64,000 bases of DNA from Corythucha ciliata (Eukaryota; Arthropoda; Insecta; Hemiptera; Tingidae). The stretch covers positions 53,859,253-53,923,252 of the forward strand of contig CM075939.1 of the NCBI GenBank assembly GCA_038030265.1. The letters run 5' to 3'. Positions 23,995-35,900 of this stretch are shown one piece after another. The translations under genes and the position numbers were made by a program. Position 1 is the first letter of the stretch. Each line of letters opens with the position of its first letter. Below the pieces are notes generated by a model. That model saw only the letters and a list, made by a program, of their open reading frames with translations. It was not told the DNA's origin and ran no database searches.

Positions 23995-26900
23995 TATAAT
24001 TCTTTGTTCCCATTTTTTTTTATCATGTTGGTGAGACCTGTATTTCACTTGAAGACACTTGCTGTGTTCCTTAACGCATATGAGCGTAACTGTTTTGGGT
24101 AATCGAGCTCTCGAATAGCTGATGGTGGTGAGGATAGAGTAATTAATTTAAAAATCACCTCCCCCATATATATATAATAATAATAAAGAAAGTTTAACCG
24201 GATTGAAAAACGAGTTTTTTTTTTCTTCTAATATCCAGTCATAAACGTGAATGAGAATATTCGCCGGAATTTCGTTCGGCAACTTCCTGGACTAGTCGCA
24301 TTTTCGCAGGAGCTTCAGGGGCCGATCGTCGCGCGAAAAGGACTAACATTTTCTCCCATCCTCATATACGCAATTTGAAACTAAAATCGACAATCTGTCT
24401 ATCTTTTTTTGGGGGGGTTATTTTTAAATGAAACCAACAGTCGTATAGGCCTTTGCTCAAAGAACTTAAATCTGAGAATTAATCCCGGCAACCTTTCTGA
24501 AATGGCGAGAAATCACAGCAAAAATAAAAAGCAAGAGGTTAAAATGTTGAAGGTCAACGTACGCGGATAATGTCACCCTCCCCATCCTATACAAACCCTT
24601 TCTTCAATGGATTCCCTTTTGGTTTTATGCGAGTGTGTGCGTTTGAAAAAGAGGGAATGACAAAGTAAAAAAGTCACGAACGGTTTGTTTTGACTATAAT
24701 GTTGTTTTTCTTTTCTTTTTTTTTTTTTTATTTTCTGCGTGTCTGGTCACGCAAGAGCGAGCCTTCATGTTTGGAAGAGTTCATCAGTCGTAAAAGTCAT
24801 CACATCCGTAGCTTTAAGCCCTTTTGTTCGTTATTCATTCGTTCAATTTGACGATTTCATGAGACTAAACACTAAAACAACAGAGTCGAAGTGAAAAGTT
24901 CAAAGTGCTGCCATCGGTGAATTTTGGTTCTTGAAAGCTCCATACATCCGCGAAATTCGGGGTTTGAAATTTATAATGGTGAAGGGGGGGGGATTGGTTT
25001 TGGATGTGCCAAACCCGCGACATTTAGTCTTTGAGGGTGTGACACCCTTGAAGTTGGCTTTTTTAGGGGGGCGAACCCGGCAAAATTGGTTTCTCGTGTG
25101 CCAGATCCGCGAAATTTGGTTTATGAAAGAGCCAAACAGGTAGAATTGCTCTTTTTCAATGAACCAAATTGAATACTTAATTGAATTAGTCGAAATCGCG
25201 AAATTGCGCTCTGAAGGGTCAAATTAACGATGTTTGAACTTGGAATGAGCTCAAAACCCGCAAAATTACAGGACCCAACCCTGTAAAATTGCCAATATGA
25301 TTGAGTCAATCCAATGGAACTGGATTTTTGACTGGATGTATACAACCAAGCGAAATAGGTTTTTTCAGGGAGTCAATCCTCCGAAATTGGCTTTTTGAGC
25401 GAGCATTGTCTGCTCGAAATTTGGAGTGTGAGCGCCCAAATCCACAAAATTTGAGGTTTTAACGGGGAAAACCCGCGGAATTGATTTCTTCAAGTGCCGA
25501 GTCCACGAAATCATATAGGGTTTAAAGAGCTGGATAATTCTACAAATTCTTGCCATCGACTTTAACCAGGCGAAAAACAAGAGGAAGGAATCAGCCGAGC
25601 CGTTTCCTGCGGCTTTAGCCCCGCGAAGGCGACGAGGGTCCACCCACCCCCTCATTTTGCGTCAATTCATGAACGCCCGGAAGACGGGCCAATGCGGCCC
25701 AAAATTATGAGCGTGGGGAATGGGTCATTAAAGAAATTAACGCCTTGATTTAAAATTATTATTAAATTGTCTTAGTTGAATAAAATTGAATGAATAGATC
25801 AAATTATTGCCGCACTCTCTCCCTCGGGTGGTAATATTAAGCTTTGCCGCCTCCCTTTTTGATGCGGTAAAATAAAATCTTGCGCCCTTGTCGTTACTTT
25901 TTTACGTTCAGTTTCATTTACGGTAGTTATTTTTTGTTTATGAAAGAAAGTTAACGTGAAACAATGGATTCTATTGTTTTCTGTCGGGAAGAAAATGAAG
26001 TTGTGCAAAAAAAAAAAAAAAATGAGGATCGTCTGTGAGAGGAGGTCACTAATTCGTCCTTGTACTCGTTGATGGTGACCAGTGTTAACGGGAAGAGGCA
26101 ACGTCTAGTCAAAAAATAAATCTTTCGTTTGAAGTGGGCTAATTTTCTCTTCCTCTGTACTTTTGGAGATTCCGATAGTGAAGTCATCGCTTTCATTGTA
26201 CTCATTTTAACGTTATTTTAAAATACCCCCCCCCCCCTACCACCAGTCATTAGAATCTTGGGCGATTTTTTTTGTATAACGATTTTTGCAATAGTAATTC
26301 CACTTTCTATCACGTTGAACCTTTTTTTTTTCCTTTGTCGTCTTCTTCCATCCCCGTTCCTGTATATTGGCTTCGGAACGAAGGCCGTCCCTTTCAACTG
26401 TGACTGCGTGGCTCGTGTTTCTCTGAAAGCGAGTAAACTTTTTTTTTTTTTCTTTTTTTGTGCTATGTTTTTCTTTCTCGAACCGAAGTAAGGAGTGGCG
26501 AATTTCAACACCACATCGTCACCAGTGACCCGTAGCCTGACACAAATTACCGGCGATATTCGTTTAAATGTATCCTTGAAAGGGGTTGTTGGAGAGCTTA
26601 AAGTTAAAGTTCTTTCAAGGTGTGTGGCAATTATACCCTTTTAAGGAGGAGGGGGGAGGGGGTGCAGATTAAGGAAAGTCTAAAACTTGACAGATTTTCC
26701 CTTATTTTCCACCCTCTTTATAAGTGAAAAGAGCGCCGGCGTTGACGCACCCTCCCAACCACCAACCCTGTTCCACCGACATAACATCACGCCACACACC
26801 CAGCCTGAATCTTCCTCCTGCTTTTTTAAAGGGAACGATATTGATTCATAAAGTTAGGGAGTGACCCATCCTGATGCTTGGTTCCACACAAATCAAAAAT

Positions 26901-29900
26901 TCTATTTAAACCTGTCAGAATTCCCATAAAAAATCGAAATCTCTTATAGATAGTCTATAACAACAATAATAGCCCATTTGTTTCTTAAATCTCGACGTTT
27001 GGCGTCTTTCACAGACGTTTAAAGAGTGACTGCATAATTGAAAGGAAGCGTTTTTTTTTTTTAAATCATTTTTTCAAAAAGAAGTGCCCTTATTCGACCC
27101 TGGCCTGTCTCTTTTTATACAGTTGGACTCACGATGATAACATTATAATATCGTTATTAATGGCCGAGCTTTTTTTTTTTTTTTTCTTCGCCTGAAGGCC
27201 ACTTTATTCAAAATAGTCAACTCCCCCAGAAGCTATGAAAATATAGTCGATTCGAAAACCTTGAAAGTCGAATTAGAGCACGCCCCCGCAACTTTGTGCA
27301 TAGGATCAACACCAAATGTTTTACCACCCACACACATTAATAGCAGTACCCCTCCTCGCCCCTTCCTACTCATCTACAACTGTTAGACAGGTCTAAGAAG
27401 TGGAGGCTCTTTCATCATCTTCGCTAATTGGCGGCACAATAGAAAATAGAAAGAAGAACAGGAACTTCCCAAATAAAAGCCAATTGTAAAGAAAGAAAGA
27501 AAAAAAAAAAAAAGGTGGCAAAGTAGTAAATCCGAGAGTCCGTGACGATTCTTTTCGAGGTCTTTGGCCTTTCTCCGCCAAAGCTGAAAAACGCGGCCTG
27601 ATGTTACTAACTCCCCGCCCCCCCTTCATCACACCGTTCCATGGTTTTGGACTTTTCTACTTATTTTTTCGGTCAAAGTTGGTTGATTGGGGGAACACAA
27701 ATGGCCAATGAAGTGGATGACTATTAAGAGAGCACCCTCTGGGCTGAAAATGCGGGTGAGTGCTTATTGTTCCGGTACGAAATAATCGGTTGAACGGACG
27801 AGCTATAGTTTTATTCGATTTCTTTTGAATAAAGCTTAATAAAAATTACTAATGGGTGAGCCTAGTAGAATGCCGTGGGAGTAGCTAAGCGATTAGTATG
27901 CCCCGATGCCCGGTATAGTTACAAGGTGCTCCGCAAGGAAAAATCCGGTTACATTAGCCTGAGAAGCACCTTTTTTGAGATTCAGGCAAATATAAAATCA
28001 CATAATTGGGCATGAAACGTGAAAGTTAGCGTTTTGAAAACCTCATTAAGCCTGAAAACCTCACATTATCTGCCCTTTGGACTGCTCGAAGTAACCCAAA
28101 ATTGAATTTCAAATCGGTTCCCTATATAAGATCAACTCATTTAGCCTATTTGCCAAAGAATCCTTTCAAATTCCAACACGATTCAACTCCCCCCCCCCCC
28201 CCGACCATTCGCCCAGAACACAAAACTCCAGACAATCTGCGTCACCGTAGAAGTCATTCACAAACTTACTTAAAACGAACTCACCCGGTGGTTACGTCAG
28301 GCGCTCTATTCTTCTATTAGGTAGTATACCTTTTTAATTAACAACGCCATTTTTTTTTTCGTTTATTGTGAAACTGTTATTTAGAACATGACACGGCTAA
28401 GCTAGGGGAACGAATTAGCGGGTCGCTTGATGTAATCACCGCGGGAGCTGAGGAGGTGTCAGGCTCCGGATGTAGTGCGGTTTTTTAGGATTAATTTTTT
28501 GGTTTCTGTATGGAAATAGTGCGCCAATAACCACGACTACCATCTAAATTGTATTTAATCGTGTATGTATATCCCCTCAATTCACACCCATCAAGGCTCC
28601 TCGCACGTGGTCCAATTGTATTAATTTTAGTGGAAGAGCTATGAGTCATCATACGGGGATTTTTCCTCTACTATGAACCAGAACCAGAGTAATTTTTGAT
28701 ATGACTTAAGTAAGATTGTTATCGGCGTACTCGCCCAGTCTACATGCGTTTTTTTTAAGAGTCTTTTCTCTATTTAAACTGCAAAATAACCCCAGAAAAA
28801 AACTCAAAATGCAGCATAAATGGTTCGAGTCCGTCTAGCCGTCTTTGTTCATGACAATTATCGAAACTAGCAACTCTTGAAACCGTCAATTGAGTAAAAT
28901 TTCAAGTATAAAACTAAACATTTACCACCCCCCCCCCCCTGAAAACCTTAAAAAAATCATGAAGTTTCACCCGAGGCACAGACTTTCCACAACAAATATG
29001 ACCATTCTTCGAGGGAATCAACAAAGGATAGACTATTCAAGCCGGAAACTTAAAATTCATCCTCTCTCACCCCTCAAACTGATTGTTTTGACTATAAACG
29101 TGTGTTAAATAAACCTTATTAAGCCTATAGGGTTCATTCCGTCACCAAATAAACAGTGAAATTACAAATCAGGGCGTAAAATAGCCTGGAGAATACAAAG
29201 ATTCAGAGGTAAAATAGCGGTGACATTGCAAGTTTTTTTTGCAAAACATTTGGTAACGGAAGAGCTAATTTCCATTGCACATTGCAACATTGTCGTCTGA
29301 AAGGCCAAAGTCACTCAATTTGGTTTTCAAATAAGCCAGACTAGTTTTTCATATTAACAAAAATTATAGAAAAAGTTTATGCACTAAAATTTGGTTTATA
29401 ATAAACCGTAAATTGTCGAAATTGGTTTTCAAAAGAGCCAAATCCACAAAATTGTGTTTTCAAAGAGCGAAAATCCTCGAAATTAGGGTTTAAAGGAGCC
29501 AAGTTCCAAGTTCACGAAATTGGGGTTTAAATGAAAGAGCGAAAGTTCGTGAAATTGGTTTTTGAAAGAGCAAAACCTACGAAATTCAGGTTTTGGAAAG
29601 AGCAAACCCCACGACATCGGGGTTTTTAAGGGAATAATTCGCAAAATTTAGTTTTCTAAGAGTGAACGACCGTGAAATTTGGGTTTGAAAGAGCCAAACC
29701 AACGCATTTTTGTTTTTGAGCGATAAAAAATCACTAAAATTTGGATTTGAACGAGTGAAATCCGTAAAATTCTTGTTTGGAGAGAGCGAAACTTACGTTC
29801 AAAATAGACTCAATTGCGATACATGTTTAGGTTTAAGAAAGAGCCAAACGCGCATGACTTGTTTTGGATCAGATATTGAACGAAAATACCTGGTTTTTGG

Positions 29901-32900
29901 TGGAATTTTCTGGATTATGGGGCCGTAATCCCAGATTTTTTTGTTTTAATCAATTCGCCACACCACATTCGCTTAAATATTCTTGACCAGGTATCAAATA
30001 CTGCGATAAAAAACAGAGACAGTGTGCTTTCGGGTTCGGGCTTCTGTTTTTTATATAAGAAATTAGGCGAATGGTGGGGGGGGAGAACACATTTTACCGC
30101 AACCCCCGTTACGGAGGCCTAAAACCGCCCCTGGAGACGAGGTTCAAAGAATAAATTGTACAGCAAATTGTATAAAATTGTGAGCTAAATATCCAAAAAA
30201 TTGTAAGTTTCGGGTGTTAAGAGAAATTGCAAGTTTCACTGTCATTTTTTTTGTGGGCTCGTAAACGCCGGAAATTCCTCTACATATAGAGACCGCACGA
30301 ATACTGTACAATTTTCCGAATTTTAGCCTTCAAATGTATTCCAGTAGAACGCATTAGCGATTTTTCTCCATTTATAGCCGTGAAAATGAGTCTAGAAACC
30401 AAGAACCAACGCGATTTTGCCAACTTTAGCCAATGACCTCTGGCTCTTTCTTGATTTAAAGCCACGAAATGCCTCAAGAAACAGTGAATCAGCAAATTTA
30501 TTCAGTTATAGCCTCGAGCTTAACCCGAGCTGTTAACACTCATCTCGAAGCGCAGAATAAGCCGTGCAGCGTGGCTCGAGAGCTTGTTCCTTTCGAGTAT
30601 TCTTCGAGTATTAGGATGGTGAATAGCAGCAAAATGACCGGTTTGGTGGCCAGAGTGATAAAAGAAACCCCAGGGCAGTATTTCTGGCAGTGAAGTCCTC
30701 GTGGAAGTTCCCCAAGATTTTGTTTTTTAAATTTGCCCCACCCCCTCTTGTTATTTCCCCTTTATAGAGCAGAGAAATGAAAGAGTAGAAGGACACGTTA
30801 TTTTTTGTTTGTGTTTTCCATTTTCTATGTCTATTTGTCTAATAAAGTGAAGTTAGAGGTTTTCCCTAATTAGAACCCAGTATGAGTCATTTAATTTTCT
30901 TTTTCTTAATGAGACCCCACCCCCCTCTCATTCCAGTATTATCAACCAAGTTAATTATTTACACTCCGCACTCCTTATAGGAACTACGACCACGAGTTTC
31001 AGTGCGAATTTTCATGATTTCAGGCTCTAAATCAAAATCCTCTTGGAAACGCTTTGGCGAATGTTGGAAAGGGGTACTCTTCTTTTTATCAGTGATGTGA
31101 CTTTATTGCCACTTCTAATTTTCTCTCCCTATAAATAAAACTGCCTACGTCATTCATTGTTTTTTTTTTTAAATAGAACCAACACGATAAGTGGAACCAA
31201 ATCCCCACAGTGCTGTGATTCATGCACAATTTTCCCACACAAATATAATAAAAACCAGTTTCAATTGGTGAAATAGCATCTAAAATGTTTTTTTTAATTA
31301 TAATTATTTCGTAATGCTACCTATTGAGCGGAAAAGAAATTCAAATACTAATTAAGCGAAAACCTGTCAGTTTAAATAATTTAAAAATTTCTTCTTCTTC
31401 CTTTTTCACTTCTCCAAGGTGAAATCAACTATTTGAAATGATTTCTTTTTACTCCGGTGGTACTTTCCTTGAAAAATATTACGATAGATGAGAAAGAGAT
31501 AGTGATGGGGGTGGGAGGATTAAAGATTTTAATCGAAGTCACTGGTGAATTCAAAAGGTGTGTTTTTGCATAATTACAGGTTTACGAGGCCCATGGGGCA
31601 AAATCCTAGAAAAATCCAGTTCTTCTAGCCTTCATATGATAAGAAGCGATGAAGATGGCGGGGGGGGGGGGTATATTTAAACTATATTCATTTTCGTGAC
31701 GCGATTGTTGCTATACGGTGCTTTTCAAATGGATGAGGGAGGTGTGACCGAATGACTGGACGTATATATCGAGGCGAGCAAGAGGAACTCCTATAACCCC
31801 TTTCCCTCCGCACTGTCCTGATTCGTAGTATAGTGTCTGGACGATACGACTGCATAATATTATACACACTCGTATTATTTATTCTCCAAACTGGTGTAAC
31901 CGTAACCCAGAAAATGGTATAACGGTGCCTTTCCACGTCAAACTCTCTCTCTTCTCGGGGACACCAGAGAGAACCGGGATGTTTGAGAAAAAGATGAGAA
32001 TGGAGTGTATAATGCGTATTTGAATGAGAGAAGGGGGGGTGGGTCTGAGAGCCCACGGATTTGTTGTTATTTTCTTTCATAATTGATTACAGTCACTTAA
32101 TACTTGAGGAGAATCATCAAAAAATCACAAGAAAAACTCGAATGATTGATTGCTTTCGACACAAAACTCCCTCTATAAAAGAATTGAAAGACGTTTTTGA
32201 TTTGGTGGACCGCCGTTTTTCAAAGAAAGAGGCTGATAAAAAAAAAATAAATAAAAAAGTGTCCCAGACGGGATTTGACGGCCAGACGGCATTTGAAAAT
32301 GATTCCCGTTATTTTCACGCGTCGTATAGAGTAAAATCCCCCCCTTGTTGGTCAAAGAGCCGTCAAATTTGGGTCACCACTTTTTTTTTCTATATCAATA
32401 TTTCCTCAAAAGGCCGACCAACTCTAAAAGTTGTTCGTATAATTACAGCGTAGGCAAATTGTAAGCAAAGCACCGGTTTTTTGAATTTAGATCGTTCATT
32501 ATTTGAAGAAACTTAAGTAGCACCAAAGGTCTAAAGCGGGTCTGGGTATAGTGAGGCCTCCCCGCGCCCTCCGGCGCTGAATCATTTTACGCGCGTGATT
32601 AAAAAAAAAATGCGGAGGATGTAGTCGACAAGCCCCTCACAATCAGAACGGATCAAATTCAAACACATAATTCATTTCAGTGTTTTTTCTTTTTTTTTGC
32701 AAAAAAAAAACACTTTAATTTAATTTCATTAACCAACAGCGTTTGACCCGAACATGAGAAAGGAAAAACGGGACCTTGCACTCCTCGGCGTCTATTGCCC
32801 TAACACAATGTTCTAACACCCTGCAATTCTCCCCCCCCCCTCTTTGTCCAGTCACAGTCACTATCATCCTATGAAATGCACGAAGGGGTCGTGAGGTCGT

Positions 32901-35900
32901 TTTTATAAGACAATAGTTCGTTTTATTCTGCGGTGCATTGACGCAAGCTTCATGTTACATGATTTGGATAATGATTGACAAATTCAACGGTTTGATTGTT
33001 TCAAAAGTCAATCTACAAGGAATGGACGCTTCATTAAGGTTAGGGGCTGACGTGAACATCCTTGAAATCCTCACAATTCCACAAGGCGTCCAACCTTTTA
33101 GCAATTACACCCCCCCCTCCAATAGTGTCCGCGGAATGGTTTGGGTAGCCTCGTCCTATGCAATCAGCGATTAGTCGTTCTAGAGTCGAAATTATTCGAC
33201 TAAAACCAATGACAACGCCTTTCGGACCATTTGCAGTTTTGGGAGGAGACCGGCCGCATTTCTCAACAACTGAGCATCGTCCGAAGGATCTATTGGGAAC
33301 CATGTACATCTCAAATCGAACAACTTGGAGGAAATGACCCTGAAGGTTTTAAATCAGAGGTAAAAACACACTTAGGGTTTTTCCAAAAAGGCAAATTTTC
33401 AATCAGACGAGCTGTTTAAAGCGTTTACCAGATGGTGGCCACAAGTTTTCCCGTGTGCGATAACGCCACTCCCCCCCCCCCATAAGCCTTTCAGCCCGTC
33501 GCGGTGCTGCTTGAGTCACTAGATGCTGTATGACAAAGAAAACTGAACAATTTTGTGGTGCTGGGTCGCTCAAGACCGAAATTTCGCTCATGAAAAATCC
33601 ATTTTGTCGGATTCGTCTCTGAATAAAACAAATTTCAGGACTTTGGCTGTTCAAAAAATAAAATTCATGGGTCTGACTAAACCGAAACACGATTTCTCGG
33701 GTTTGCATCTTTAAAATAAATTCATTGCGAAGGTTTGCTACCCCTCCAAAAACCAATTTTGGCGAAATCTGCTGTTCAAATAACAGATTTCGCGGAATTA
33801 ATTGGAAGAGAGAGTGTTGCATAGTCGTTGAAAGAAAAGTAAAATCAAAAGGGTGATCAAAAATCAATTTTAGTGTGTCAAGATAACAATTTCGGTGACC
33901 TTGAAAAATTGGATTTCGCGGATTTGGCTCGTTAAAAACCGAATTACCCCCAATGTCCTCGTTGAGATGGCGGTTTTACAGCCTCCCGCTTCCAATCGGC
34001 CGGCACGGGGGGAAAGCCAACGAAACGCTACAAATCTTTGATTTGGTCGCTGTTGAGAAGCCAGGAAGAAAATCGGTTTAAGTCAACGGCGTACTAGCGT
34101 GCCGGTTGCAGGACGAGAATCCTCGTTCCCCGGGCACAGAAGAGGACTAAGAGGTTCAAAATAGGGCGAAGGGGGGGGGAGGACATTAAAGATTGTCTAA
34201 GTTGTTCGATGAGCTGTTTTTTGATTTGCCAAATCCATGAAATTGATTATTTTTCCCAGAAACACTTCGCATGTACGCCTGCCTGCGAGACCAAGTCTCT
34301 CTCACTCGTGAAAATTGCGGTCTCGTCTCAAACTGCTTGGTCTCAGTCTCTTTCTTGCCTTAAAAACGTTGGTCTCGTCCCCGTCTCGAAACCAATACCG
34401 AGATGGGCTCTGGACTTTATTTGTCTCTAGATTCTAATGTGTACGAGAAGTTTACGGAACAGAACGAATACTTTTTTATTTCGAAAGCTCATTTAAACAA
34501 CAATCATATGACTGGCTACATCATCTCTTCCTCTTCTTCTGACAGACGTTTCTTCATCTGGTCCGAGTGATATTTTCGGAAGCCTTGGCTGTTTTTTACC
34601 AACCAGGTATTCGAGCCTATTTGTTTCACCACTATTCCCTTCTGCCATTTCTTAAACTTGTGGCCGTAGTAACGAACGTAGACCATTTCGTTTTGTGAGA
34701 ATGGTGAAGATCTCGGGGCTCGAGTTTCTTCATTCTCTGAGTCGACTTTAGGCTGAAGGGCGTTCAGATAGGTTCTGATTTTCCTTCCGAGGAACAGTTC
34801 GGCTGGTGAAACGTTGGTCGCAGTGTGTGGAGTGCTTCGGTAATCCAGTAAAAACTTTTGAAGATGGTTCAAGAACCGGTCAGAAGTATCCGAATAATTC
34901 ATCTTTTTCATTGCACTCTTGAAAATGTCGACGTATTTTTCCACCTGACCGTTTGACGCAGGGTGGTAAACGGGAGTGGTTACGTGCTGGACGCCGTAGT
35001 CTGCGCAAAATTTTTTGAATTCTTCAGAAGCGAAAGCAGGTCCATTGTCGCTCACTAAAGTCTCGAAAATGCCGAATCTTGAAATTAAAGACTTCAAAAT
35101 ATTTATTGTATTTGAAGTAGATGTTGAAACGACCGGAAAAATTTCGACCCATTTCGAATACGAATCGACGACCAGAAAAAATTGCTTTTTGAAGAAAGGT
35201 CCAGCGAAATCTATATGAACTCGCTCCCAGGGTTTCGACGATGGCGGCCAAGATGTCAAAGAATGGTTAGGGGCTGTGGGTGCAAAAACGTTACAAGCTT
35301 CGCATTTGTGGACTATTTCCTCTATGTCGCGGTCAACATTTGGCCACCAGAAGTGCTCTCGAGCTCGGGACTTCATTTTGACAACGCCAATGTGTGACCT
35401 GTGGAGTGTTCCTAAAATGTCTTGTTGGAGAATTTTCGGAATAACGGTTCGCAATCCCCAGATCAAGCAACCGCGCGAGTGAGTGCTTGTTTCTCGAATT
35501 TATCCGAAAATTAGGAGTTTTTCTCAGTTTTAGCCGCTAATAAGCGGTTTTAATCACATTTATGAATGAATTAGCGACTTTTCACAATTTTAGCCGTCAA
35601 CTGGCGCTATTCCCATGAGTTAGCGTTTTTCATGACCATAACTGCTAATTAGCCTCCCCCCCCCATTTTCAACTGCCAATTATAGAGTTTTATTCCAATT
35701 GTATCTTGTGAATTAACGTTTTAGCTGTAAGTTAACGATTTTGATAATTTTTTCTGTGAATTAGCGTTTTTCCCCTGACAGACGATGCCACTTGAGTGGC
35801 GCGACCCCGTGTGACAGGGCATCTTGGGGAAAGTGCGTCTTTTTTGATGAAGTACGGCTTCAAATCGATGTCGTTGTTTGATGGAGGCCAACCGTTTTTA

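Noticed and set aside
28821..28831. GGTTCGAGTCC, a tRNA B-box-like sequence
   Set aside because: No A box at a suitable distance upstream and no cloverleaf stems; the T-arm pairing is weak.
31688..32080. 130-codon minus-strand open frame
   Set aside because: No motif, no splice context, composition not distinguishable from the surrounding intron.
33403..33867. 154-codon minus-strand open frame
   Set aside because: It runs through a type B block. A period near 30 bp is a multiple of three, so a stop-free unit gives long open frames without coding.
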